10,898 nucleotides of DNA, from contig DAOWCM010000050.1 of assembly GCA_030639555.1 (NCBI GenBank), forward strand, positions 1 through 10,898, given 5' to 3'. Shown piece by piece: positions 1-10,116 of the stretch. Made by a program: the position numbers and the translations under genes. Numbering within the stretch: the first letter of the stretch is position 1; the number at the start of each line of letters is the position of its first letter. The notes below the pieces were generated by a model. It was not told the origin of the DNA and did no database searches. It saw only the letters and a program-made list of their open reading frames with translations. This DNA is from Candidatus Eiseniibacteriota bacterium. Its GTDB lineage: Bacteria > Joyebacterota > Joyebacteria > Joyebacterales > Joyebacteraceae.

Positions 1-2852
<2,852 letters not shown>

Positions 2853-2880
2853 CGCCGATGGCCCGCCAGACATCTCGGCG
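2853..2880 (+). other. Inverted repeat between secA and topA
   Basis: CGCCGA (2853-2858) and TCGGCG (2875-2880) form a perfect 6-bp stem, and the loop contains a second small palindrome, TGGC/GCCA (2859-2868). No T tract follows, so it does not look like an intrinsic terminator. It may be a weak mRNA structure downstream of secA, or chance in GC-rich DNA. Confidence 0.2.
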
Positions 2881-2911
2881 GCCTCAGAGTCAGCCGAATG
2901 CAGGAGAGTGA

Positions 2912-5122
2912 ATGGGTAAGTCGCTGGTCATAGTCGAGTCGAAGGCCAAAGCCAAAACGATCAACAAGATCCTGGGCCGTGGGTTCACGGTCAAGGCCTC
3001 GATCGGACACGTGCGCGACCTGCCGAAGAAGCTGGGCATAGACACTGAGAACGGCTTCAAACCGACGTACGTGACCATCCGCGGCAAGGGAAAGGTGCTC
3101 AAGGAACTCAAGGAGGCCGCGAGCAAGTCCGACATGGTCTATCTGGCGTCCGACTTCGACCGCGAAGGCGAGGCGATCGCCTGGCACATTGCAGAGCTTC
3201 TGAAGCTGCCGCCGGAGAAGATGCGGCGTGTCGTCTTCAACGAGATAACGAAGCGTGCGATCCTGTCCGCGATGGAGCACCCCGGCCAGATCGACATGGA
3301 CAAGGTCGACGCGCAGCAGGCGCGACGCGTGCTCGACAGACTCGTCGGGTACGAAGTGAGCCCGGTGCTCTGGAAGACGATCTACTACGGCCTGTCGGCC
3401 GGACGCGTGCAGTCGGTAGCACTCAGGCTCATCTGCGAGCGCGAGAGCGAGATCGAGGCGTTCGTGGCCGAGGAGTACTGGACCATCGACGCCGTCTTCG
3501 TCACGAAGGATGGCGACGAGGTGGAGGGAAGGCTCGAGCGCATAGACGGCAAGAAGGCGCGCATCACTGAGGGGGAGCGAGCTCACGAGATAGTCAAGCG
3601 TCTGGCGGGCAAGGACTTCCACGTCGCCAGCCTCAAGCAGAAGACGCGGAAGGTCAACCCGTTCCCTCCGTTCATCACCAGCACGCTCCAGCGCGCAGCC
3701 GCCAACAGGATGAGGTTCACGTCCAAGAGGACCATGGCAGTCGCGCAGCAGCTCTACGAGGGTCTTCCCATCGGGGGTGAGAACGTCGGGCTCATCACAT
3801 ACATGAGAACCGACTCCACTCGTATGGCCGGCGAGGCCGTCGCCGAGGCGAGGGACCACATAGCGTCCGCCTTCGGCAAAGAGTACCAAGCTGAGAAGCC
3901 GCGACACTACAGGACGAAGAAGGGGGCGCAGGACGCACACGAGGCCATCCGGCCGACGTCGGTGACACGCACGCCAGAGTCGCTGAAGCCCCACCTCACC
4001 ACCGACCAGTTCAGGCTCTACCAGCTGATATGGCGGCGCTTCGTGGCCACCCAGATGGCGCAGGCCGTCTACGAGAACACGACCCTGATGATCGAGGCAG
4101 ACGGACACGGCTTCAAGGCAACGGGGTCGGTGGTCGCGTTCCCCGGGTGGACGTCCGCTTACTCCGCCGTCCGGACCGACGTCAAGGAGCTTCCCGCTCT
4201 CAAGGAAGGCGAGGCCCTGGGCACCAGGTCCATCGATGCGAACCAGCGTTTCACGAAGCCGCCCGCCCGCTACTCGGAAGCCACGCTCATCAAGACGCTG
4301 GAATCGAATGGCATAGGGCGCCCGAGCACGTACGCGACCATCGTTGAAACACTCAAGAAGCGGAAATACGTGTCGCTCGACAAGCGGCTGTTCGCTCCGA
4401 CGGAGCTCGGACGCACCGTGTGGAACCTCCTCGAGCAGGTCTTCTCCGACATCTTCAACGTGGACTTCACGGCCCAGATGGAGAGCGAGCTGGACAGAGT
4501 CGAGTCCGGCGAAGACGCGTGGGCGGACGTCGTGGGGGAGTTCTACCGTCCGTTCAAGAGTCGACTGGATGACGTCGAGGGCCGGATCGAGGACCTCAAG
4601 CAGTCGCTCATCAAGGAGACGAGAATCCCCTGCGAGAGGTGCGGCTCGGTGATGGTGGAGAAGTGGGGCAGGAACGGGCGCTTCCTCGCGTGCTCCGCCT
4701 ATCCCAAGTGCAAGTTCTCGAGACCGGTGGAGGGAGAGGAACCCCAGGAATTCGATGTCAAGTGCGTGGAGTGCGGCGCCCCGATGCTCCTCAAGCACGG
4801 ACGCTTCGGCCAGTTCCTCGGCTGCTCCAACTACCCCGAGTGCAAGACCACCATGCCGCTGCCGACGGGGGTAGCTTGCCCTCAGGAGAACTGCGACGGC
4901 GCACTGGTCAAACGCCGCAGCAAGAGAGGACGGACCTTCTACGGCTGCACGAGGTACCCGGAGTGCAGCTACGCGATATGGGACAAACCGGTGCCAGTCA
5001 CGTGCCCGTCGTGCCAGGCAGGCTTCATGGTCGAGAAGACCGGGAAGAGCCGCGGCAAGAAACTCGTCTGCCTGGAGTGCGGGGAGAGGACGTCGCCGGA
5101 GAGGGAAGCCGACGACGTCTGA
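2912..5122 (+). CDS. topA: DNA topoisomerase I (type IA)
   Basis: Relaxes negatively supercoiled DNA by cutting one strand through a 5'-phosphotyrosine link and passing the other. The 736-residue protein begins with a TOPRIM domain: VIVESK with Glu9 (the same position as in E. coli), then the metal-binding D81-F-D83-R-E85 motif. The catalytic tyrosine is Tyr297 in GLITYMRTDSTR, and KKGAQDAHEAIRPT follows as expected. The C-terminal quarter has four Cys4 zinc-ribbon units: CERC...CSAYPKC, CVEC...CSNYPEC, CPQENC...CTRYPEC and a shorter CPSC...CLEC. These help bind single-stranded DNA in relatives. The ATG at 2912 has an AGGAGAG ribosome binding site at 2902-2908 and gives the canonical N-terminus. 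The gene lies between secA (59 nt) and a xer recombinase (57 nt); topA-xerC adjacency is common in bacteria. All expected catalytic residues are present. Confidence 0.98.
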   Translation: MGKSLVIVESKAKAKTINKILGRGFTVKASIGHVRDLPKKLGIDTENGFKPTYVTIRGKGKVLKELKEAASKSDMVYLASDFDREGEAIAWHIAELLKLPPEKMRRVVFNEITKRAILSAMEHPGQIDMDKVDAQQARRVLDRLVGYEVSPVLWKTIYYGLSAGRVQSVALRLICERESEIEAFVAEEYWTIDAVFVTKDGDEVEGRLERIDGKKARITEGERAHEIVKRLAGKDFHVASLKQKTRKVNPFPPFITSTLQRAAANRMRFTSKRTMAVAQQLYEGLPIGGENVGLITYMRTDSTRMAGEAVAEARDHIASAFGKEYQAEKPRHYRTKKGAQDAHEAIRPTSVTRTPESLKPHLTTDQFRLYQLIWRRFVATQMAQAVYENTTLMIEADGHGFKATGSVVAFPGWTSAYSAVRTDVKELPALKEGEALGTRSIDANQRFTKPPARYSEATLIKTLESNGIGRPSTYATIVETLKKRKYVSLDKRLFAPTELGRTVWNLLEQVFSDIFNVDFTAQMESELDRVESGEDAWADVVGEFYRPFKSRLDDVEGRIEDLKQSLIKETRIPCERCGSVMVEKWGRNGRFLACSAYPKCKFSRPVEGEEPQEFDVKCVECGAPMLLKHGRFGQFLGCSNYPECKTTMPLPTGVACPQENCDGALVKRRSKRGRTFYGCTRYPECSYAIWDKPVPVTCPSCQAGFMVEKTGKSRGKKLVCLECGERTSPEREADDV

Positions 5123-5125
5123 GTC

Positions 5126-5152
5126 GCGCGCTGAGCTTCGATGTCAGTGCGC
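5126..5152 (+). other. Hairpin in the topA-xer spacer
   Basis: GCGCGCTG (5126-5133) pairs with CAGTGCGC (5145-5152) to give an 8-bp stem with one G-U pair and an 11-nt loop. No T tract follows, so it is not a clear intrinsic terminator. It could stabilise or partly end the topA message before the recombinase gene. Confidence 0.25.
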
Positions 5153-5168
5153 TGACCGCGGCGCCTCC

Positions 5169-5182
5169 GGAGTGCAACCTTG
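5169..5182 (+). promoter_or_regulatory. Ribosome binding site supporting a TTG start for the Xer recombinase
   Basis: GGAG at 5169-5172 lies 7 nt upstream of TTG at 5180. There is no ATG or GTG in this frame upstream of the conserved core domain that would fit better; the first in-frame Met is deep inside the N-terminal DNA-binding domain. TTG is therefore the most likely initiation codon. Confidence 0.6.
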
Positions 5183-6121
5183 GCTATCGTAGCGAGCGCC
5201 GGCAAAACCGGCAGCAGAAAGAAGCATGGCGGACGGCTCTTTCGCCGGGCGGTCGGGGGCTTCCTCACCGACCTCGAGAGACGCAGCTTCTCGCCGCACA
5301 CCGTGGCCGCGTATCGCAGAGATCTCGCGCGCTTCGCCGACTTCCTGTCCGAGGTTACGCACGACGATGAGCCGCGCCTCGCGGACTTCGAGCCCGCGGC
5401 CGTACGGCGCTTCGTGGCCTGGATGGTGTCGTCACGCTACGCGCGACGCTCGGTGCAGCGCAACCTCGCCGCCCTGCGATCGCTTGCGAAGTACCTCACC
5501 GGTCGTAAGGCCATCCGCGTGAATCCCACGCTCGGACTGACGGCCCCCAAACCGGCCAGGCGGCTTCCCTCGTTCCTGACGCGCAGAGAGACCGATCTGC
5601 TTTTCAGCTGCCCTGCCGAGCCGACGACCGCGGAGCTCCGCGACCGCGCGATCCTCGAACTTCTGTACGGCACCGGGATTCGCCTGTCCGAACTGGTGTC
5701 GCTCTCGCTCCGAGACGTCGATGCGTACGGAGGTCTCGTCAAAGTGATCGGCAAGGGGCGGAAGCAGAGGGTGGTCCCGCTGGGCCGTTCGGCCGGTGAG
5801 AGCATCGCGAAGTATCTCGATGCGCGCGAAGGGGGCGCTGCGGACGACCCGCTCTTCCTGAACCTCCGGGGAAGCCGCCTGTCCGGCAGGAGCGTTCAGC
5901 GGATCGTTGCGAAGAGGCTCGGGCAAGTGTCCGAGGCCAGGTCACTGAGCCCGCACGTCCTTCGGCACACTTTCGCCACGCACATGCTCAACGCGGGCGC
6001 TGACCTCAGAGCCGTGCAGGAACTCCTAGGGCACGCGAGCCTCTCCAGCACGCAGATATACACACACGTCACGACGGAACGTCTGAAGGAGGCGTACAAG
6101 AAGGCGCATCCCAGAGCCTGA
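5180..6121 (+). CDS. xerC: Xer-type tyrosine recombinase (XerC/XerD family)
   Basis: A tyrosine site-specific recombinase of 313 residues, close to the usual 295-310 of XerC/XerD. In relatives these proteins resolve chromosome dimers at dif during division. The N-terminal SAM-like core-binding domain starts near residue 28 (FLTDLERRSFSPHTVAAYRR). The C-terminal catalytic domain has the full active-site set: Arg168 (GTGIRLSEL), Lys192 (IGKGRKQR), His259 and Arg262 (SPHVLRHTFATH), His285 (LLGHASLSSTQ) and the nucleophile Tyr294 (IYTHV). It starts at TTG and sits 57 nt after topA, a gene order in which the recombinase is normally xerC. Sequence alone does not separate XerC from XerD here, so the symbol rests on context. 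No integron, phage or transposon features surround it, so I infer a housekeeping Xer rather than a mobile integrase. Confidence 0.92.
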   Translation: MAIVASAGKTGSRKKHGGRLFRRAVGGFLTDLERRSFSPHTVAAYRRDLARFADFLSEVTHDDEPRLADFEPAAVRRFVAWMVSSRYARRSVQRNLAALRSLAKYLTGRKAIRVNPTLGLTAPKPARRLPSFLTRRETDLLFSCPAEPTTAELRDRAILELLYGTGIRLSELVSLSLRDVDAYGGLVKVIGKGRKQRVVPLGRSAGESIAKYLDAREGGAADDPLFLNLRGSRLSGRSVQRIVAKRLGQVSEARSLSPHVLRHTFATHMLNAGADLRAVQELLGHASLSSTQIYTHVTTERLKEAYKKAHPRA

Positions 6122-6159
6122 GCGCCCGCAAACGGCAGCGACACGCACGGAGGGTTTTG

Positions 6160-7062
6160 ATGAGGGATTTCATCTCGATCGCCGACATCGACGGAACCAG
6201 CATGACAGGGCTCTTCGACCTCGCGACGGAACTCAAGCGAGACAGGACGGGCAGCAACGACCTCGCGGGGAAGACGGTGGGACTCCTCTTCCACAAGCCG
6301 TCTCTGAGAACCAGGGTGAGCTTCGAGGTCGGCGTGTCGGAACTCGGCGGACATCCCATGTATATCACCGATGCAGAGATCAAGATGGGACAGCGCGAGT
6401 CGACCTACGACATCGGCAAGGTGCTGTCGCGCTACGTGCACGGGATCATGATCAGGACGTTCGCTCACTCGAACTGCACCGAGTTGGCGGAAGCGGCTGA
6501 CGTTCCGGTCATCAACGGACTGACCGATCTGGCGCACCCCTGCCAGGTGATGGGCGACATCCTCACCTGCCGCGAGAGGGGCAAGGACCTGAACAGCATG
6601 GTCGTGGCCTTTGTCGGCGACGGCAACAACGTCGCGAACTCGTGGGTCAACGCCGCCGGCAACATGTCGTTCGAGCTCCGCATCTCCGGGCCGTCGGGCT
6701 ACGAGCCGGACGAGGAGCTGCTCCACGCCGCCCGTGCGAAGGGAGCCAGGGTTTCCGTCCTGCACGACCCCGTCGAGGCGGTCACGGGTGCCGACGTCGT
6801 CTACACGGACGTCTGGACCAGCATGGGGCAGGAGGACGAGAAGGCGAAGCGAGATGCTCAGTTCCGCCCGTTCCAGGTGAACGACGAACTTCTGTCGCAC
6901 GCATCGGATGACGCGATAGTGCTGCACTGCCTGCCGGCGCATCGAGGCGAGGAGATAACGGACGCAGTCATGGACGGGCCCCGGTCGGCCGTGTTCGACC
7001 AGGCTGAGAACCGTCTGCACATTCAGAAGGCCATCATGGTAGAACTAATGGGGAACAGGTGA
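6160..7062 (+). CDS. argF: Ornithine carbamoyltransferase
   Basis: Transfers the carbamoyl group from carbamoyl phosphate to ornithine to make citrulline, a cytosolic step of arginine synthesis. The 300-residue length is typical. Carbamoyl-phosphate binding is marked by KPSLRTR (46-52; Ser48, Arg50, Thr51) and HPCQ (126-129). Ornithine binding is marked by D217-VWT-SMG (221-223) and by HCLPAHR with Cys257. The SLRT form of the usual STRT motif, together with VSFEVGVSELGG, is common in one OTC branch. I chose ATG 6160 over the adjacent in-frame TTG 6157 because GGAGG at 6149-6153 then has a 6-nt spacer. The SMG loop and HCLP motif favour ornithine over aspartate as substrate. N-acetyl- or N-succinyl-ornithine variants cannot be wholly excluded but are less likely. 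The gene sits 38 nt after the recombinase and overlaps the next gene by one base. Confidence 0.95.
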   Translation: MRDFISIADIDGTSMTGLFDLATELKRDRTGSNDLAGKTVGLLFHKPSLRTRVSFEVGVSELGGHPMYITDAEIKMGQRESTYDIGKVLSRYVHGIMIRTFAHSNCTELAEAADVPVINGLTDLAHPCQVMGDILTCRERGKDLNSMVVAFVGDGNNVANSWVNAAGNMSFELRISGPSGYEPDEELLHAARAKGARVSVLHDPVEAVTGADVVYTDVWTSMGQEDEKAKRDAQFRPFQVNDELLSHASDDAIVLHCLPAHRGEEITDAVMDGPRSAVFDQAENRLHIQKAIMVELMGNR

Positions 7063-7838
7063 TGGGGCGCTCCCGCGCATACGCACCGGCGCTGGCTCTG
7101 GCGCTTGCGTTCATCTCAGGTTGCGCCCGTGTCGGCCTGCCGCCCGGCGGCCCGGAGGACAGCACCCCACCCGAGGTCGTAACCACGGTGCCTGAGAACG
7201 GCGCGACCGGGGCGGGGCGCGATACCAGGATCACGATCGGGTTCAGCGAGGAGATGAACCGCCTCTCCGTCGAGCGTGGCTTCTCGATCGAGCCGACCGT
7301 GAAGCTCAGGAACATGCGCTGGGACGGCGCCGCGCTCGTCGCCCGGCCGGTCGCCGAGCTTCCGGACTCCACTACGTTCGTTGTTCGTATCGCCGAATCC
7401 GCCCTGGACTACCATGGCGTTGCCATTGAGGAGCCGTTCGTCCTGATGTTCTCCACCGGTGGGACTCTGGACACCGGCGTCATAAGCGGAGCGGTCAGCA
7501 TGATGGGGGAGGGCGTGGCGGGGGCGACGGTCTGGGCCTGTCGGCAGTCAGTGAGCACGGTGGGCGGAGTCGTTCGGAGCTGCAGGTACGCGACGGTGAC
7601 TGCCGCAGACGGCACGTTCCGCATCGTCGGGGTTGCGGCCTCGGAGCGGCCATACGTTCTGCTCGCGTTCGTCGACACCAACGAGGACAACGTGTACTCT
7701 CTCCGCGAAGAGACCGGTCGTATCGCCGACACCGCCGCGCTCATCGACGGGCCGGGCGGAACCGCGGCCGGCATCCAGATCGAGCTGGCTGACGCCCTCG
7801 ATGAGGAGGCACCCGCGATCATGCGGGAGGAGGAGTAA
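7062..7838 (+). CDS. Lipoprotein with SbsA-type Ig-like domain
   Basis: Predicted exported lipoprotein of 258 residues with no known enzymatic role. A short Arg-containing N-terminus and hydrophobic stretch (about 8-18) end in the lipobox I-S-G-Cys21, so lipid attachment at Cys21 after signal peptidase II cleavage is expected. Pro/Gly-rich PPGGPEDSTPP follows. An SbsA/Big_5-type Ig-like domain runs about 30-130, with the hallmark VPENGATGAGRDTRITIGFSEEM. The C-terminal part (about 135-250) reads as a carboxypeptidase-regulatory or prealbumin-like beta domain (ISGAV...GVAGATVWA...ADGTFRIVGV). Such proteins are frequent in Bacteroidetes and related FCB phyla. The ATG at 7062 shares its A with the argF stop (TGATG), so translation is probably coupled; the in-frame GTG at 7059 is an alternative. 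It lies between argF and dapF, but nothing in the sequence ties it to amino-acid synthesis. Confidence 0.88.
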   Translation: MGRSRAYAPALALALAFISGCARVGLPPGGPEDSTPPEVVTTVPENGATGAGRDTRITIGFSEEMNRLSVERGFSIEPTVKLRNMRWDGAALVARPVAELPDSTTFVVRIAESALDYHGVAIEEPFVLMFSTGGTLDTGVISGAVSMMGEGVAGATVWACRQSVSTVGGVVRSCRYATVTAADGTFRIVGVAASERPYVLLAFVDTNEDNVYSLREETGRIADTAALIDGPGGTAAGIQIELADALDEEAPAIMREEE

Positions 7839-7843
7839 CCCTG
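7825..7843 (+). promoter_or_regulatory. Strong ribosome binding site placing the dapF start at CTG 7841
   Basis: A purine run, GGGAGGAGGAG (7825-7835), ends 5 nt before CTG 7841 but 20 nt before the first ATG (7856). It lies inside the last codons of the lipoprotein gene. The frame is closed by TGA at 7802, and no ATG, GTG or TTG occurs between that stop and the CTG. Confidence 0.65.
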
Positions 7844-8653
7844 GAATTCGCGAAGATGACCGGCGCCGGCAACGACTTCATCGTCATCGACGACCGTCTG
7901 AACGTGCTCGGCGATGACGCCAGAGAGCTGGCGAAGCAGCTGTGCCGGCGCAGGCTTTCGATCGGAGCGGACGGGCTCATACTGGTCGTACCGAGCACGC
8001 GCGCTGACTTCCGGATGAGGTACTTCAACGCCGACGGGACCGAGGCCGGCATGTGCGGCAACGGCGGGCGGTGTGTTGCGAGATTCGCGCACGAGAAGGG
8101 CATAGCCGGGCCGGCGATGACGTTCGAGACCAGCTCCGGGCTCCACGACGCGAAGATCCTGGACGACGGCAACGTCCTGCTGAAGATGGCGGACCCGCGG
8201 GCGATCCTCCTCGACAACCAGGTACAGTTCGGGGGTGAGATCCGGACGCTGCACAGGATAAACACCGGCGTCCCGCACGCGGTGTGTGAGGTCGAGAAGC
8301 TGGACGACTTCCCCGTGGTGGAGATCGGCAAGCTCATACGCTATTACGCCGCGTACGTGCCAGAGGGCACGAACGCGGATTTCATGGAGGTCCTGGACGA
8401 GCACACGTTGGCGCTCCGAACCTACGAGCGGGGCGTGGAGAACGAAACGCTCGCCTGCGGAACAGGTGCGGTCGCCGCCGCTCTCATATCCGCGGTTCTC
8501 GGGAAGACGCGGCCCCCGGTGGCGGTGCGCACGCGGGGCGGCGACACGCTGACGGTCGGTTTCTACATGAGCGACCTGGGTTTCTCGGGCGTGACGCTCT
8601 CCGGAAACGCCGACATCATCTTTGAGGGCGCGCTCGAGCAGTCCGAGGACTAG
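7841..8653 (+). CDS. dapF: Diaminopimelate epimerase (probable CTG start)
   Basis: Converts LL- to meso-diaminopimelate, the precursor of lysine and of peptidoglycan cross-links, using two cysteines and no cofactor. Both catalytic cysteines are present in canonical motifs: Cys72 in NADGTEAGMCGNGGRC and Cys206 in ETLACGTGAVAAA (numbered from the CTG). Translated from CTG 7841 the protein begins (M)EFAKMTGAGNDF, matching the family's M-x-F-x-K-M-x-G-x-G-N-D-F start. From ATG 7856 it would lack the first beta strand. The well-spaced ribosome binding site also favours CTG. Length is about 270 residues, as is usual. Only 2 nt separate the CTG from the lipoprotein stop, so translation is likely coupled. 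dapA follows after 45 nt, which supports the pathway assignment. Identity is near certain; the start codon is an inference. Confidence 0.96.
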   Translation: MEFAKMTGAGNDFIVIDDRLNVLGDDARELAKQLCRRRLSIGADGLILVVPSTRADFRMRYFNADGTEAGMCGNGGRCVARFAHEKGIAGPAMTFETSSGLHDAKILDDGNVLLKMADPRAILLDNQVQFGGEIRTLHRINTGVPHAVCEVEKLDDFPVVEIGKLIRYYAAYVPEGTNADFMEVLDEHTLALRTYERGVENETLACGTGAVAAALISAVLGKTRPPVAVRTRGGDTLTVGFYMSDLGFSGVTLSGNADIIFEGALEQSED

Positions 8654-8698
8654 AATCCAAGCGCCAGGCTTCAGCAACGAAGGAAACCGGGAGGACCG

Positions 8699-9571
8699 AT
8701 GTTCACAGGCTCGTTTGTAGCGACGGTCACACCGATGAAGAACGGGGAGGTCGACGAGAGGTCGCTCCGGGCCCTGCTGAGAATGCACCTCGAGGCCGGG
8801 ACGGCCGGCATCGTACCGGCCGGATGCACGGGCGAGGCAGCAACCCTGTCGTCGGAGGAGAAGCTCAGGATGCTCGCGGTGTGCCTCGAGGAGGTCGGCG
8901 ACGCCATGCCGGTCATCCCAGGCACGGGCTCGAACTCGACGGCGGAGACCCTCCACCTGACGAGGACGGCCGCGGCGGCCGGGGCGCACGGTGCGCTCAT
9001 CATCACACCCTACTACAACAAACCGACACCGGAGGGACTGTACCGGCACTACCGCGAGGTGGCGCTGGAGGTCGATATCCCCATCGTTCTGTACAACGTT
9101 CCGTCGCGCACCGGCGTCAACATGCTCCCCGAGACCGTCGCGCGCCTGTCGGAGATCGAGAACATCGTGGCCGTCAAGGAGGCGAGCGGTTCAGTCGACC
9201 AGGTCAGCGAGATCGCGGAGCTGTGCGACATCACGATTCTCTCCGGGGACGACCCGCTGACGCTGCCCATGATGTCTGTGGGAGCGAGGGGAGTGGTCTC
9301 GGTGGTTGCCAACGTGCTGCCGGACATGGTCGCAGAGATGGTGGAGGCGTTTCCCGGGCGCCCATCGAGAGCCGCGGAGCTTCACCACGCCCTCCGCCCC
9401 ATATCGAAGGCGCTCTTCTTCGAAACCAGCCCCGGCCCGATCAAGTACGCCATGGCCGAGCTGGGACTCATAGAGAGCGATGAGCTCCGGGCGCCGCTCG
9501 TGGGAGTTACCGAGCAGACGAAAGCAAGAATGGCCGCCGCACTCGGCGCGATTCGAGACGCCCGCGGGTAG
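8699..9571 (+). CDS. dapA: 4-hydroxy-tetrahydrodipicolinate synthase
   Basis: Condenses pyruvate with aspartate semialdehyde, the first committed step of the diaminopimelate/lysine pathway. The 290-residue protein is a (beta/alpha)8 barrel of the DapA/NAL superfamily. Schiff-base Lys160 lies in VAVKEASGS, catalytic Tyr132 in YNVPSRTG (with Arg137, the usual substrate-carboxylate ligand), and Tyr106 in TPYYNKPTPEG. The pyruvate-binding motif reads G-C43-T44-G-E rather than the usual G-T-T-G-E; the first Thr belongs to the proton relay in E. coli DapA (Thr44). The Arg and the adjacent dapF favour DapA over other superfamily lyases. ATG 8699 has GGGAGG at 8689-8694. The spacer from dapF (8654-8698) shows no terminator. 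Confidence 0.95.
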   Translation: MFTGSFVATVTPMKNGEVDERSLRALLRMHLEAGTAGIVPAGCTGEAATLSSEEKLRMLAVCLEEVGDAMPVIPGTGSNSTAETLHLTRTAAAAGAHGALIITPYYNKPTPEGLYRHYREVALEVDIPIVLYNVPSRTGVNMLPETVARLSEIENIVAVKEASGSVDQVSEIAELCDITILSGDDPLTLPMMSVGARGVVSVVANVLPDMVAEMVEAFPGRPSRAAELHHALRPISKALFFETSPGPIKYAMAELGLIESDELRAPLVGVTEQTKARMAAALGAIRDARG

Positions 9572-9641
9572 ACGAGCAGGGGGGCGACCCCGGCCGGGAG
9601 CGCCTCGAGGGCTTCAGTGCACGCACCTCCAGGAGGACGGA

Positions 9642-9839
9642 ATGCCGCTGGTCGAGATCTCCATGTTGACAGGAAGAGACACGGACACGAAAGAAGAAAT
9701 GATTCGGGAGGTCACGGACGCGATCGTGCGCACATCGGGCGCGCCGCCTGAGGCAGTGACCGTGATCATACGTGACGTTCCGCGCACTGACTGGGCGAGA
9801 GCGGGCGTTCCGTACTCGAAGATGAAGCCGGACAAGTAG
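9642..9839 (+). CDS. 4-oxalocrotonate tautomerase-family protein
   Basis: A 65-residue member of the tautomerase superfamily, in which the proline exposed after Met removal acts as catalytic base. The start is fixed by the second codon (Pro) and by AGGAGG at 9631-9636 with a 5-nt spacer; the frame stays open further upstream over the end of dapA, but that part is a shadow. Counting Pro as 1, the sequence aligns without gaps to 4-OT through residue 50: Pro1, Gly10-Arg11, Lys16, IREVTDAI (20-27) and VTVIIRDV (38-45). Arg39 of the Pseudomonas 4-oxalocrotonate tautomerase is Thr here, and Phe50 is Trp. The true substrate is therefore probably not 4-oxalocrotonate; many small family members such as B. 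subtilis YwhB also lack Arg39. No aromatic-degradation genes are nearby. It is probably a hexamer, as in relatives. Confidence 0.9.
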   Translation: MPLVEISMLTGRDTDTKEEMIREVTDAIVRTSGAPPEAVTVIIRDVPRTDWARAGVPYSKMKPDK

Positions 9840-9895
9840 ACGAGGCAGCGATCTGGGCTGGACAGTACGTGGACGACAACCCGCCGACGGAAGGC

Positions 9896-9911
9896 CCGCC
9901 GTTCCCGGCGG
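9896..9911 (+). terminator. Possible weak terminator hairpin after the tautomerase gene
   Basis: CCGCCG (9896-9901) and CGGCGG (9906-9911) make a perfect 6-bp GC stem with a TTCC loop, followed by ATTTCGTC. The T tract is only three bases, so termination would be weak. The position, about 57 nt after the last gene of the apparent operon, is right for one. Confidence 0.35.
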
Positions 9912-10062
9912 ATTTCGTCAACATCGGAGGTGGCACCGTAATCTGGACGAGGTGGCAAGGCGGCCTCGCGAGTCGGAGCGCGCGGTGAGGGTTGCGCAGC
10001 GACGAGAACGCCCGTGCCGTGGGCACGACCGAGACTTCTTGCCACGCAATTCAACTTAGGAC

Positions 10063-10092
10063 TGGACAGAAACTCCTCTCCGCGTCTATCTT
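10063..10092 (+). promoter_or_regulatory. Candidate promoter upstream of the KamA-like gene
   Basis: TGGACA (10063-10068) and TATCTT (10087-10092) are separated by 18 nt, resembling sigma-70 -35 and -10 boxes. TATCTTG also approaches the TAnnTTTG element of Bacteroidetes promoters. It sits in the most AT-rich part of the window, ahead of the only gene preceded by a long spacer. Start would fall near 10098-10100. This is a match by eye only. Confidence 0.35.
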
Positions 10093-10116
10093 GAACCAAC
10101 AGTCAATCCGTCGGCT

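Noticed and set aside
5180..6121. Xer recombinase as a sign of a mobile element or integron
   Set aside because: It lies in the common topA-xerC order, has typical Xer length, and there are no attachment-site repeats, cassette arrays or phage genes nearby.
7409..9049. 546-codon open frame on the minus strand opposite the lipoprotein gene, dapF and dapA
   Set aside because: Antisense to three supported genes, with no motif; composition-driven shadow.
9581..9591. GGGG-CGA-CCCC mini-hairpin between dapA and the tautomerase gene
   Set aside because: Only four pairs and no T tract; likely chance in GC-rich DNA.
9791..9988. Short + strand open frame running from the tautomerase end into the intergenic region, with a GTG at 9869 and protein-like residues (NIGGGTVIWTRW)
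   Set aside because: No convincing ribosome binding site before any start, at most 39 codons from the GTG, and no family I recognise. A gene remnant is possible but unsupported.
9614..10099. 161-codon minus-strand open frame over the tautomerase gene and intergenic region
   Set aside because: It overlaps the tautomerase gene antisense and shows no recognisable domain or ribosome binding site.
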